64,000 nucleotides of DNA from Cellulomonas sp. PhB150 (GTDB lineage Bacteria; Actinomycetota; Actinomycetes; Actinomycetales; Cellulomonadaceae), in NCBI RefSeq assembly GCF_003755175.1, contig NZ_RKHX01000004.1:419638-483637 (forward strand), in the 5' to 3' direction. The notes under the pieces are model-generated. The model worked only from the letters and a program-made list of their open reading frames with translations, did not search any database and was not told where the DNA came from. Made by a program: the position numbers and the translations under genes. Shown here in pieces: positions 43,313-51,991 of this stretch (positions are counted from its first letter, which is position 1; every line of letters starts with the position of its first letter).

Positions 43313-43870
43313 TCAGCGGGTCCGGTATCGCGCGTAGATGAGTCCGCTGACGAAGGACCGCTGCTCGACGAGCTCGAGGTCCAGGCGCACGCCGTCGGGG
43401 AAGAACCGCTTGCCCCCGCCGACGACGCTCGTCGTGATGAACAGGTGGTACTCGTCGACGAGGCCGGCCCTGATCGCCTGGGCCGCGAGGTTCGGGCCGT
43501 CGACGGTGAGGTCCCGGTCGGACGCGGCCTTCAGCCGGCGGACCTCGTCCGGGTCGAACGCCCGCTCGATCCGGGTCCGGGCGCTGGTGACCTGCTCGAG
43601 CGTCGTGGAGTAGACGACCTTCTCGGCGGCCTGCCAGTCGCGGGCGTACTGCACGATGTGCGGCGGCGCGTCGGGCAGGGAGTGCGCGGTCTCCCAGAAC
43701 ACCATCGTCTCGTACATGCGCCGGCCGTACAGGTACGTGCCGACGGAGCGGAAGACGTCGCCGACGAAGGTGTGCACCTCCTGGTCGTCGGCCCCGGTGC
43801 CGAGGTCGCCCTGCGCGGCCTCCGCGTAGCCGTCGAGCGACGTGATCATGGAGTAGACGAGCTTGCCCAT
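43313..43870 (-). CDS. Dihydrofolate reductase family protein
   Basis: A 185-residue RibD C-terminal/DHFR-like reductase: KLVYSMITSLDGYAEAAQGD at the start, YGRRMYETMVFWE in the cofactor region and GLVDEYHLFITTSVVGGG near the end. The ATG at 43870 has a GAGGAAG site. It follows the metallo-hydrolase by 16 bases on the same strand, so they are probably one transcript. A relative is at 39734. Confidence 0.9.
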   Translation of the reverse strand: MGKLVYSMITSLDGYAEAAQGDLGTGADDQEVHTFVGDVFRSVGTYLYGRRMYETMVFWETAHSLPDAPPHIVQYARDWQAAEKVVYSTTLEQVTSARTRIERAFDPDEVRRLKAASDRDLTVDGPNLAAQAIRAGLVDEYHLFITTSVVGGGKRFFPDGVRLDLELVEQRSFVSGLIYARYRTR

Positions 43871-43886
43871 CGCTTCCTCCGAGAGG

Positions 43887-44636
43887 TCAGTCCCGGCTCG
43901 GGCTGAGCCGGGGGTCCACGGGGTCGCGGCCGTCGCGCAGCGCGTCGAGGTAGGCCCGGTCCTGCTCGATCCGTGCGCGGATCTCGTCGGCCCGGGCGAC
44001 GGACCCGTGCCCGGGGACGACGACGTCCGCGTCGGCCGCCGCATCCTCGAGCAGCCGCAGCGCGGCGAGGTAGTCGTCGATCGGGTCGGTGGCGAACGGG
44101 TTGAGGAGCGGGACGAGGACGTCGGAGAGCATGTCGCCCGCGACGAGCACGCCGCGCTCCTCGACCAGGAGGGCCGCGTGACCGGGTGCGTGTGCCCGGT
44201 GCTCGACGATCCGGACGCCGGGCCCGTCCCAGGGCACGCGGTCGGTCCCGGGGGCCAGGCCGACGACGCGTCCGAACAGGTCGCCGAGGGGAACCTGCTC
44301 GACGAGGTCCGACGGGATCATCCCGGCGACGAACGCCTCCCAGCCCGGGTCCGCCAGCCGCGCCTGGATGGCTGCCGCGCAGCCGGCCGTGCCGTACCGG
44401 GGCGCGCCGCCGAACCCCGCGTGCCACAGCAGGTGGTCCCAGTGCGGGTGCGTCGAGAAGCCCGCCGTCACGGTGCTCCCCTGCTCACGCAGGTCGCTCG
44501 CGATCCCGGCCAGCTCGTCGTCGAGCACCCCGGGGTCGACGAGCAGGACACCGGCCGCGCCCTGCACGACCACGGCGTTGCTCTGCATGAACCGGCTCTC
44601 GTGGACGAGCACGCCCGGGGCGACCTCCCGCAGCAT
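43887..44636 (-). CDS. MBL-fold metallo-hydrolase
   Basis: A 249-residue metallo-beta-lactamase-fold hydrolase. Metal ligands: HPHWDH at residues 63-68, His in HAPGHAA (about 153), Asp in VAGDMLSD (about 169) and His in VVPGHGS (about 214). The substrate class is unknown; the N-terminal strand ESRFMQSNAVVVQGA is common among quinoprotein- and glyoxalase II-like members. Its ATG overlaps the stop of a 21-codon open frame upstream as ATGA. Confidence 0.9.
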   Translation of the reverse strand: MLREVAPGVLVHESRFMQSNAVVVQGAAGVLLVDPGVLDDELAGIASDLREQGSTVTAGFSTHPHWDHLLWHAGFGGAPRYGTAGCAAAIQARLADPGWEAFVAGMIPSDLVEQVPLGDLFGRVVGLAPGTDRVPWDGPGVRIVEHRAHAPGHAALLVEERGVLVAGDMLSDVLVPLLNPFATDPIDDYLAALRLLEDAAADADVVVPGHGSVARADEIRARIEQDRAYLDALRDGRDPVDPRLSPSRD

Positions 44637-44701
44637 CAGCGGACTCCTCGCTCGTCGAGCACGTCGAGGGACGCGTTCATCGCGTCCAGGAGGCGACCCA
44701 T
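44636..44701 (-). CDS. Possible 21-codon leader peptide coupled to the MBL hydrolase
   Basis: An ATG at 44701, preceded by GAGGGG two bases upstream, opens a frame of 21 codons whose TGA overlaps the MBL start as ATGA. It could be a coupling leader peptide or the last remnant of an upstream regulator gene. The peptide is acidic and helical and has no known match. Low confidence. Confidence 0.25.
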   Translation of the reverse strand: MGRLLDAMNASLDVLDERGVR

Positions 44702-44729
44702 GTCCCCTCGTCCCGATAGTGGTTGCACC

Positions 44730-44860
44730 TTACTCGCGCGGCTCGTCGAGGCGGGGATCCTCACCCGCGGCACCGGCACCCGTGGGCGCACGAGGGACCC
44801 GGCCCGCTCGAGCGGCTGGATGCCGCCTACGCCGCAGCCCAGGAGCCTCGGCAGCCGTAG
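44730..44860 (+). pseudogene. Frameshifted 3' remnant of a winged-helix (Fic C-terminus-like) gene
   Basis: One frame reads LLARLVEAGILTRGTGTRGR, like the winged-helix tail of Fic-type proteins; about 30 bases later the coding character shifts to another frame that reads LERLDAAYAAAQEPRQP and stops at 44858-44860. Both parts have protein-like composition and neither has an upstream domain. It suggests the decayed 3' end of a lost gene in the 244-base gap between the MBL hydrolase and the DUF4157 gene. Confidence 0.35.
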
Positions 44861-44945
44861 GCGTGTCCTGATTGCGTAGAAAGTACGGAGGTGGGCGCTC
44901 CCGCTGCCGAGGATGCTGGCAGGACGCACGTCGACAGGGGGCACC

Positions 44946-45860
44946 ATGACACGGCACGAGCAGCTCACGATCTCCGCGCCGCCGCGGGAGGCAGAGGCGT
45001 CCACGACCGAGCACGCGGAAGCGCGGCACCCGCACCCGGCACCCCTCGCCGGGCTGACCGTCGGGCACGCCGACGACCCCGCCGAGGTCGCCGCCGAGAC
45101 GCGGGCGACCTCGGTCCTGTCGCGACTGCGACGATTCGGTGGCGCCCCGAGGTCCGGCGGCGCGCGGCCCTCCGCAGCCCCGGCCGAGGTCGGCCGCTCG
45201 GGCGGTGCCGTCGAGGCGGGACGGGGCCACCAGATCTCCAGCCGGCTCGGTCGCGGCGCACCGCTCTCCGAGGCCGTCCGGCAGCGGATGGAGGCGGGTT
45301 TCGGGACCTCCCTGGGCCACGTGCGAGTCCACGACGACCCGTCGGCCGCACAGCACAGCTCGGCGCTCGGAGCGAAGGCCTTCACCGTCGGGAACGACGT
45401 GTTCCTGGGTGCCGGCGTGGACCCGGGCGACGCGCACGGCGAGCACGTGCTCGCGCACGAGATCGCCCACGTCCTCGACGAGGGCGGGGCGCGGGCCACG
45501 GCGGTCCGGCGCGCTCCTGAGGACGGTGACGACGCCGACGGCGGTGCACCGGCCGAGCTCACCGCGGCCGAGATCGTCGCGGCCGCCGCCGGAGGTGGCG
45601 GCGGCCGGAACTTCGGCATCGGGTCCGCGACGCGCGCGCGCTCCGACGAGGCCGGCCTGCTGTGGACCGGCCTCGCCGCCTCGCCGGGCGGCAACCAGTG
45701 GGTGAGCGCCGACGGGCAGAAGCGGTATCGTCCGCCGACGCTCAAACCCAGCCACCCCGACGGCCCGACCACGCAGGCCAACTTCGAGTCGGGCCCGCCG
45801 GCCAAGCGACCGCACAAGGACCTGTGGGCCTCCAACGCCCACCTCACGATCACGGACTAG
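44946..45860 (+). CDS. DUF4157 (eCIS core) protein with C-terminal polymorphic-toxin-like domain
   Basis: A 304-residue protein. Residues 95-180 are a DUF4157/eCIS-core domain: APLSEAVRQRMEAGFG, LGHVRVHDDPSA, and LAHEIAHVL with a HEIAH zinc-protease motif at 171-175. A disordered Asp/Gly/Ala linker leads to a small C-terminal domain (about 220-304) with FGIGSATR, SADGQKRYRPP and QANFESG, ending in NAHLTITD. This ending recurs, as I recall, at the C-termini of Rhs/CdiA-type toxins. The ATG at 44946 has an AGGGGG site. An Imm8-type gene follows after five bases. No injection-system genes are in the window. Confidence 0.8.
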   Translation: MTRHEQLTISAPPREAEASTTEHAEARHPHPAPLAGLTVGHADDPAEVAAETRATSVLSRLRRFGGAPRSGGARPSAAPAEVGRSGGAVEAGRGHQISSRLGRGAPLSEAVRQRMEAGFGTSLGHVRVHDDPSAAQHSSALGAKAFTVGNDVFLGAGVDPGDAHGEHVLAHEIAHVLDEGGARATAVRRAPEDGDDADGGAPAELTAAEIVAAAAGGGGGRNFGIGSATRARSDEAGLLWTGLAASPGGNQWVSADGQKRYRPPTLKPSHPDGPTTQANFESGPPAKRPHKDLWASNAHLTITD

Positions 45861-45865
45861 GGGCC

Positions 45866-46225
45866 ATGAGAGCTGCACTGCGCGAGACCTACAGCCTCGA
45901 CGACGACGTCGAGATCGACGCCTACACCCCCGCCGACCCGACGAACGACGGGGTCCGCGTGCGGCTGATGATCGGGCCCGCCGACGGCCCCGGCGAGGAG
46001 TCCTTCGACGTCCTCGTCTGCACCCCGGCATGGCTGAGCGACTCGGTCGCCGAGCACGGACCGCAGCTCGGTCGCCACCTGCTGGTCGTCGAGACCCTCG
46101 ACCTGGCCGGCGCGGTCGCCTTCCTGCGCGAGCACGTCGAGTCGCTCGAGGCGCCGGACTGGCACGGGCTCGCGGCCCAGCTCGCGCGCGTCGGCCACTG
46201 GGAGTTCGAGGACTACACCCCGTAG
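45866..46225 (+). CDS. Imm8-family immunity protein
   Basis: A 119-residue protein matching the Imm8 immunity family of polymorphic toxin systems: FDVLVCTPAWLSDSV in the middle, LGRHLLVVETLDLAGAVAFL, and the closing GHWEFEDYTP. It lies five bases after the DUF4157 toxin with a TAGGGG ribosome site shared with that stop codon, so both are made together. It should bind and block the toxin domain. Confidence 0.82.
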   Translation: MRAALRETYSLDDDVEIDAYTPADPTNDGVRVRLMIGPADGPGEESFDVLVCTPAWLSDSVAEHGPQLGRHLLVVETLDLAGAVAFLREHVESLEAPDWHGLAAQLARVGHWEFEDYTP

Positions 46226-46243
46226 CCCGGGACGCCCGATCGG

Positions 46244-46249
46244 TAGCAT
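46244..46249 (+). promoter_or_regulatory. Leaderless -10 box TAGCAT
   Basis: TAGCAT ends six bases before the ATG at 46256; no ribosome site is present. It separates the VOC-RraA genes from the toxin-immunity pair. Confidence 0.55.
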
Positions 46250-46255
46250 GCGGGC

Positions 46256-46693
46256 ATGCCCATCAAGCTCGAGAACGTCGGCATCGCGGTCCGCGACCTC
46301 GAGGCGGCGATCGCGTTCTTCACCGACCTCGGCCTCACGGTCGTCGGCCGGGACACGGTCAGCGGGGAGTGGACCGACACGGCCGTCGGGCTCGACGGCA
46401 ACCACGCCAAGATCGCGATGCTCCGCACGCCCGACGGCCACGGTCAGCTCGAGCTCTTCGAGTACCTCCATCCCGAGGCGATCGAGACCGAGCCCACGCT
46501 GCCGAACGAGATCGGCATGCACCGCGTCGCGTTCTCGGTCGACGACATCGACGCCGCCCTCGAGATCGCCGCCAGGCACGGGTGCTACCCGCTGCGCGGC
46601 GTGGCGACCTACCAGGACGTCTACAAGCTCACCTACCTGCGCGGCCCCAGCGGGATCCTGGTGATGCTCGCCGAGGCACTGACGAACGGCTGA
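46256..46693 (+). CDS. VOC family protein
   Basis: A 145-residue single-module VOC protein, more typical of the metal-binding branch than the others here: KLENVGIAVRDLEAAIAFFT, HGQLELFEYLHPE and GMHRVAFSVDDIDAAL, with ligand-like His and Glu residues in these strands. The ending YLRGPSGILVMLAE matches the glyoxalase/epimerase group. It is followed after eight bases by the RraA-like gene. Confidence 0.9.
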   Translation: MPIKLENVGIAVRDLEAAIAFFTDLGLTVVGRDTVSGEWTDTAVGLDGNHAKIAMLRTPDGHGQLELFEYLHPEAIETEPTLPNEIGMHRVAFSVDDIDAALEIAARHGCYPLRGVATYQDVYKLTYLRGPSGILVMLAEALTNG

Positions 46694-46701
46694 GTGCGGA
46701 C

Positions 46702-47406
46702 ATGGATGCACGGGCGCTGCACACCACGTTCGCGGACCTGACGACCGCCCACGTCGCCGACGCGTGCCTGCGGCTCGCCGTCCCGGTCCGGTGCGCGCCG
46801 GCGGCGGTCCGACCCCTGTGGCGTGGCGTGCACGTCGTCGGTCACGCGCGCCCGGCTCGGCACGTCGGCAGCGTCGACGTGTTCCTCGAGGCGCTCGAGC
46901 TGGCCGCACCGGGAGACGTCCTCGTGGTGGACAACGACGGCCGCACCGACGAGGCCTGCGTCGGCGACCTGGTCGCGCTCGAGGTCGCGAACGCCGGCCT
47001 CGCGGGGATCGTCATCTGGGGCCTGCACCGCGACACCGCGCAGCTGCGCGCGATCGACGTGCCGATCTTGAGCCTGGGCGCCTACCCCAACGGCCCGGAG
47101 CGGCTCGACGCCCAGCCTCCCGACGCGCTCACCCGGGCGTCGTGCGGGGCGCACGTCGTGACGGCCGACGACGTCGTGCTGGCCGACGACGACGGCGTCG
47201 TGTTCCTGCCGACCGACCGGGCGGCGCAGATCGCCGAGGTGGCCGTCCGCATCCGCGACACCGAACGGCGCCAGGCCGCCCGCATGCAGCTCGGCACCAG
47301 CCTGCGCGAGCAGACCGCCTTCGCCGACTACCTCGCCGTGCGGGATCGCGACGGCGTCACCTTCCGCCAGCACCTGCGCTCGCTCGACGCCGCGATCGAG
47401 GAGTGA
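46702..47406 (+). CDS. RraA-like family protein (aldolase/decarboxylase or RNase E regulator fold)
   Basis: A 234-residue protein of the RraA/HMG aldolase family. The metal and substrate site is seen in GDVLVVDNDGRTDEACVGD and GIVIWGLHRDTAQL, where RNA-regulating RraA and 4-hydroxy-4-methyl-2-oxoglutarate aldolase have G-D-x17-21-R-D-type residues; the Arg-Asp pair appears as HRD. In actinobacteria these are usually metabolic aldolases or oxaloacetate decarboxylases. A C-terminal 50-residue helical tail follows the core. Confidence 0.87.
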   Translation: MDARALHTTFADLTTAHVADACLRLAVPVRCAPAAVRPLWRGVHVVGHARPARHVGSVDVFLEALELAAPGDVLVVDNDGRTDEACVGDLVALEVANAGLAGIVIWGLHRDTAQLRAIDVPILSLGAYPNGPERLDAQPPDALTRASCGAHVVTADDVVLADDDGVVFLPTDRAAQIAEVAVRIRDTERRQAARMQLGTSLREQTAFADYLAVRDRDGVTFRQHLRSLDAAIEE

Positions 47407-47421
47407 CGGTCAGCCGCTCGG

Positions 47422-48285
47422 CTACCAGGCCGCCGGGGCCGTGACGAACACGTCGAACACGTCCGGGTGGTGCGCGTGCACGAGCACCATGAACACGACG
47501 AGGTCGAACAGCAGGTGGACCGTCACGACGTAGGTCAGGGACGCGGTCCTGCGGAAGATCCACCCCTGCACGAGCGCGAACGGGACGGTCAGGAGCGGCC
47601 CCCACTCCCGGTACCCGAGCTCCCACAGGAACGAGACGAAGACGACGGCCTGCAGCACGTTCGCCAGGGCGAACGGGAAGTGCGCCCGCAGCAGCGCGAG
47701 CACGGTGCACACGAAGAACAGCTCGTCCCAGATCCCCACCGCGTTGACGCCGACGAACAGCCGCGCGACCTCCTGCGACGAGTCGACCGTGGGCCAGTTC
47801 TCGTAGGCGCCGGACCCGAGGAAGTACCAGGGCAGGAGCAGGTAGGCCAGCACGACGACGACCAGCAGGTAGACCACCTGGGTGCGGCTCCACCGCCGTC
47901 CGGTGCGCAGCGGGAAACGGATGACGTCCTGCCGCAGGACGAACCGCGACAGCACGTACGGCACGAGCACCGCACCGGCGAGCGCGACCGTGAAGCGGAG
48001 CATCCCCGCGTCGGAGAGATCCGCCTTGAGCGAGATCGTCGTGATGACGGCCATGCCCAGGCCGACGAGGGCCAGCTCCCGGCCCAGCGCACGGTCCACC
48101 GCGAACCCGAGGGCCACGCCGAGGACCAGGGGCAGGTAGCCGGCCGGGCGCACGTGCACCGCGAAGAGCAGGATCGCCGACCCGCAGACCAGCGCGGCGG
48201 CCAGCACGCGCGCCGCCTCGCGGGGCGTCGCCGTGAGCGTGGGCGACGGGGCTCGGGTGCGTGGGCCGGCCGGGAGAGTGTCCAC
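47422..48285 (-). CDS. CPBP-type intramembrane protease homologue
   Basis: A 287-residue protein with about eight membrane helices. The Abi/CPBP core is seen in GIWDELFFVCTVLALLR and VVFVSFLWELGYREWG, with HLLFDLVVF as the last motif. The first motif, normally EExxxR, is degenerate (DELFFV), so activity is uncertain. Such proteins process prenylated or membrane substrates, or act in bacteriocin self-immunity. The GTG at 48285 is the best start; upstream frames are noise. Confidence 0.75.
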   Translation of the reverse strand: MDTLPAGPRTRAPSPTLTATPREAARVLAAALVCGSAILLFAVHVRPAGYLPLVLGVALGFAVDRALGRELALVGLGMAVITTISLKADLSDAGMLRFTVALAGAVLVPYVLSRFVLRQDVIRFPLRTGRRWSRTQVVYLLVVVVLAYLLLPWYFLGSGAYENWPTVDSSQEVARLFVGVNAVGIWDELFFVCTVLALLRAHFPFALANVLQAVVFVSFLWELGYREWGPLLTVPFALVQGWIFRRTASLTYVVTVHLLFDLVVFMVLVHAHHPDVFDVFVTAPAAW

Positions 48286-48340
48286 GGGATGCAGTCTGCG
48301 GACGAAGGGAGCGGCGCGCGACCGCTGGCGGGCGCGTCGC

Positions 48341-49177
48341 CTAGGCGCGCGTGAACCGGGCGAGCTCCGCGCCGCCCTGGTCGAGCAGCACGAGAGTCTC
48401 GCCGTCGAACCCGGCGCGGAATGCGTCTGCCAGGGCGTACGGGACGGGTGCACCGTCGCACGCCGCCGCCGTGGTTGGACTGGTGGTCGCCAGGAACCGC
48501 CCGTGCTGCTCCAGCGCCCAGGCGCCATGACCACCGTTGCATCCGTCGGAGGCGGAGTAGCGGCCCGTGGCCTCGAACGTGACGCCCGGCTCTGTCTCGA
48601 CGACGAGCCCTTCGGGTACCCAGGCTCCGACGATGGACTCCGGGGTGGCCGGCGACAGCTCTGCAGCGAGGGGGGCCGGCTCGTCGAACCGGGCCAGATC
48701 GGACGGCGCAGGGGTCGGGGCCGTGACGAGCTTGCCGGACATGTCGTCGTAGTGACCGGGGTCCCCGTCCACGGTCAGAGAGGCCACGACAGCGCCCGCC
48801 GCGTCGAGCAGCTGTGCCCCGTCGGCGGTCAGCTCGAACCGGGCGGCGTCGTCGAGCCACGCGACCTCGGGCCGGCGGCCGCTGCACGCCGACGACCAGC
48901 CATAGGTCGCCGCGATGAACCGCGTGTCGGTGGCGCCCCACTCACCGAAGATCCCCCCGCAGGGACGCAGCACCGTCAGGTCACGGACGTCGAGGCGCAA
49001 CCAGGTGTCGTCATCCTCGCCCTCCGCGTCCGAGACGCGCCACAGGCCCACGAGGGCGGCAGGACTGGCAACGGCCGCCGTGGTCTCGACGGGCGCTCCC
49101 GGCTTCTCGGGCCCTGCGCATCCCGCGAGCGCGGCCGCGATCGCCACCACAACGACAGCCACGCGATGTGCACGCAT
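48341..49177 (-). CDS. META-domain lipoprotein
   Basis: A 278-residue lipoprotein. The signal peptide ends in a lipobox LAGC (Cys17), so it is exported and lipid-anchored. It has two META/HslJ-like modules: LVGLWRVSDAEG to PGHYDDMSGKLV, and ESIVGAWVPEGLVVETEPG with the typical DGCNGGHGAWAL and FLATTSPTTAAACDG. META domains occur in heat- or novobiocin-resistance protein HslJ; function here is unknown. The ATG at 49177 is nine bases after GAGGGG. Confidence 0.87.
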   Translation of the reverse strand: MRAHRVAVVVVAIAAALAGCAGPEKPGAPVETTAAVASPAALVGLWRVSDAEGEDDDTWLRLDVRDLTVLRPCGGIFGEWGATDTRFIAATYGWSSACSGRRPEVAWLDDAARFELTADGAQLLDAAGAVVASLTVDGDPGHYDDMSGKLVTAPTPAPSDLARFDEPAPLAAELSPATPESIVGAWVPEGLVVETEPGVTFEATGRYSASDGCNGGHGAWALEQHGRFLATTSPTTAAACDGAPVPYALADAFRAGFDGETLVLLDQGGAELARFTRA

Positions 49178-49249
49178 GCCGCCCACCCCCTCGACTGGTC
49201 TGTGTGCTGAGCGCGCGCCGTCTTGCACGCCTCGGTCGACCACAGCTCC

Positions 49250-51991
49250 TCACCGCACGCGCAGCACCTGGCCGAGCGACTCGCGCCGACGGGACGTGGA
49301 CTCGACGGCGACGACGACCAACACCGTCGCCGCCAGCAGCACGGCCGGCATGAGCGCCCACCACGGCACCGCCACGGCGGGGTTCCCCGACTGCCCGGTG
49401 ACCAGGCGCAGCGCCAGCGGGGCCACGATCGCACCGGCCAGCACGACGCCGAGCACCGTGCCCCCCAGGGCCGCGACCAGCGTCGGCGGCACCAGCTCAC
49501 CCACCGCGACCCGCGCCGCGTCGTGTCGACGCAGGCCCAGCACGCGAGCCGTCGCGAGCGACCGGCCGCGACCGGGTGCCGAGGCGGCGGCGTCCAGCAC
49601 GACGACGAGCACCGCGAGCCCGGCGCACGCCGCGGCGACCAGGGCGACGAGCATCAGCAGGCCGGAGACCAGCGGGTCCGATCGATGGTCGGCGAGCCAC
49701 TGAGTACGGGCCAGCACGAGCCCACCGGACTCCGCGCTGGCGGTCCGCGCGGCCGCCGCGGCACCGGGTCCCACCACCCACACGGTGTTCGGGTCGGCCA
49801 CCGCCTGCCCGGCACGAGGCGGCGTGCCGCCCGTCCTCCGGGCCCGTTCCGTGGCGACTGCGGTGACCACCGCGGCGAGCGCGGCGCGGTCCACGACGAC
49901 GGTCGCTCCCGCGGGCGCGCCGTCGGGCGTCGCCGCCGGGAGGGCAGGGACGGTGCCCACGGGATCGAGGTCGATCGTCACGTCCCCCCAGCGCAGGGAG
50001 GGACGACTGCCCAGCAGGTCTGCGGCCACGAGTGCGGGCAGCCGACCGGGTGCCGCGCCCGTGGTCGCGGCCTGCGAGGCGTCGGACAGGACGGCGAGCT
50101 CCGGCGCGGCGCCGAACGGCGTCCGGCTCAGCAGCGTCTCGTAGGTCGCGGGGTCCACGGCGAGCACGCGCACCTCGTCGACGCCGGGCACCCCGAAGAG
50201 CTGGCTGCGCGCCTGGACCCGGCCGGCGGCCGCCGCCTCGACGCCGTCGGCCCCGGCCACCGTCTTCGCGAGGACCTGCAGGGACGGGTCGGGCGTCGTC
50301 GTCCGCACGAGTGCGTCCGCCCCGACGGCATCCCACGAGCCCGCCGACTGCCCCGCCCGCGCCGTGCCCGCGAGCGCGCCGCACAGCACGGCCAGGGACG
50401 CGACCACGACGAGCGCGACGAAGGGCAGCGCAGCGCTCGTGGACCGCGCCCGGGCCACGGCCAGCAGCGGGCCGGCCCGGCGGGACCCCCGGGCGACGCG
50501 CAGCACGCCCCCGAGCAGCGGCGGGACGGCTCGCCACAGCACGAGCGCCCCCGCCGCCGCGACGAGCACCGGCGCAGCGGCGAGCACCAGGTCCGCGGGG
50601 CCGGACGCCGACACGGCGCCCCGCCTGCGCAGGGCGGCCAACGCCGCGACCGCGAGCACGAGGAGCGCGATCTCGAACGCCGCCCGTCGCACGGTGCGGA
50701 CGCGCCGCGCGAGCCGACGCTGGTGCCGATCGGTCGAGACCCGTCGCGCCTCGCTCCGTGCGGCGGTCCACGCGGCGAACGAGGGCGGTGCGAGCACGCC
50801 GACGACGGCCACGAGCCCGACCCAGACCCAGGTCACGGGGCCGGGCGCCGCGAGGAGCCCGACCATCACGCCCACGGCAGCCCCCAGGCCGACGACCACC
50901 GCCGACTCGGCAGCGGCCCGCCCGGCGATGCCGGCGAGGGTGGCGCCGCGAGCACGGACCGTGCGCAGCGCCTCGGACCGGCGGCGTGCGAGCAGGTCCG
51001 CTGCGACCAGGAGCACCAGCAGGGCGCCACCAGCCAGCCCGGCGAGCAGCACGGTGGCCTGCGACCACGTGGCCGCGACGCGCTCCCCGGCCTGGGTGAG
51101 CAGGGCGTCGAGCTGCGTGGTGACCCGCGGTGCGGGTCCGGGGGCGTGCAGCACGTCGGGCGACGCCTCGAGCGCCGCGAGCTGCCGGACCAGCGCCGCG
51201 GAGTGCTCGTGGTCGAGCGCCTGCGCATCCACGGGGAAGCGGAAGGTGCGGGTGACGCCGTCCGCCTCGAGCGCGGCGCGGGCCGCGGGCAGCGACGCCG
51301 CGGACAGCAGTCCCGCCACCAGGGTCGTCGGCGCGGTGCTCGGGCCGCCGACCGTCGGCCGCAGCACCTCCGGCCGCGCCGCCCACACCGGGTCGTGCGG
51401 GTCCAGCGCCTCGAAGACCCCGGTGACCAGGACCGGCACGACCGAGCGGTCGGGCTTGATGGTCTGCACCGCGTCGCCGGCGCTCACACCCAGGGACTGC
51501 GCCACGGCCTCGGACAGCCCGAGCTGCACGGCGCCGTCGTCCCCGGGCCGGCCCGGCGCGGCACCCGAGACCCAGCGGACGGCGGGCTCGTGGCCGGCCC
51601 ACAGGTAGGTCATCCACAGGACGCCTCCGGCGGGCAGCCGCGCGGTGCTGATCCCGAGCTCGGTGCTGCTCGCGGCGGCGGTCGGCGGCCCGAGCACGGG
51701 CCGCAGCGACCGAGGCATCGCGGCGACCATCGCGCGCGCGGCGTCGTCGACGCTCGACGTCGTGTCCGTCGCGTCGGCGGTCGCGTCGGAGTTGCCGGGG
51801 CCGTAGGTGGAGGTGACGACCAGGTCGGCCGGGGGGTCCGCCAGCGCGACGGCCGTCCGGACCGCGGTGTCGGCCCGTTCGCCGAGGCGCGTCGGCACCG
51901 CGACCGTGATCCCCACGGTGAGTGCGACGACGAGCATCGTCACGAGCAGCGGCCACAGGTCGGCGCGGGCCGCGCGCCAGCCGGTCGTCAC
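49250..51991 (-). CDS. ABC transporter permease (FtsX-like), second permease
   Basis: A 913-residue permease: an N-terminal helix, a large extracytoplasmic domain (residues 30-340), a four-helix block, a second extracytoplasmic domain and a final block of helices ending in ESTSRRRESLGQVLRVR. This is the MacB/FtsX-type duplicated layout, typical of lipoprotein or peptide-related ABC systems. The GTG start overlaps the stop of the other permease as GTGA. It is the last gene of the four-gene ABC operon. Confidence 0.9.
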   Translation of the reverse strand: MTTGWRAARADLWPLLVTMLVVALTVGITVAVPTRLGERADTAVRTAVALADPPADLVVTSTYGPGNSDATADATDTTSSVDDAARAMVAAMPRSLRPVLGPPTAAASSTELGISTARLPAGGVLWMTYLWAGHEPAVRWVSGAAPGRPGDDGAVQLGLSEAVAQSLGVSAGDAVQTIKPDRSVVPVLVTGVFEALDPHDPVWAARPEVLRPTVGGPSTAPTTLVAGLLSAASLPAARAALEADGVTRTFRFPVDAQALDHEHSAALVRQLAALEASPDVLHAPGPAPRVTTQLDALLTQAGERVAATWSQATVLLAGLAGGALLVLLVAADLLARRRSEALRTVRARGATLAGIAGRAAAESAVVVGLGAAVGVMVGLLAAPGPVTWVWVGLVAVVGVLAPPSFAAWTAARSEARRVSTDRHQRRLARRVRTVRRAAFEIALLVLAVAALAALRRRGAVSASGPADLVLAAAPVLVAAAGALVLWRAVPPLLGGVLRVARGSRRAGPLLAVARARSTSAALPFVALVVVASLAVLCGALAGTARAGQSAGSWDAVGADALVRTTTPDPSLQVLAKTVAGADGVEAAAAGRVQARSQLFGVPGVDEVRVLAVDPATYETLLSRTPFGAAPELAVLSDASQAATTGAAPGRLPALVAADLLGSRPSLRWGDVTIDLDPVGTVPALPAATPDGAPAGATVVVDRAALAAVVTAVATERARRTGGTPPRAGQAVADPNTVWVVGPGAAAAARTASAESGGLVLARTQWLADHRSDPLVSGLLMLVALVAAACAGLAVLVVVLDAAASAPGRGRSLATARVLGLRRHDAARVAVGELVPPTLVAALGGTVLGVVLAGAIVAPLALRLVTGQSGNPAVAVPWWALMPAVLLAATVLVVVAVESTSRRRESLGQVLRVR

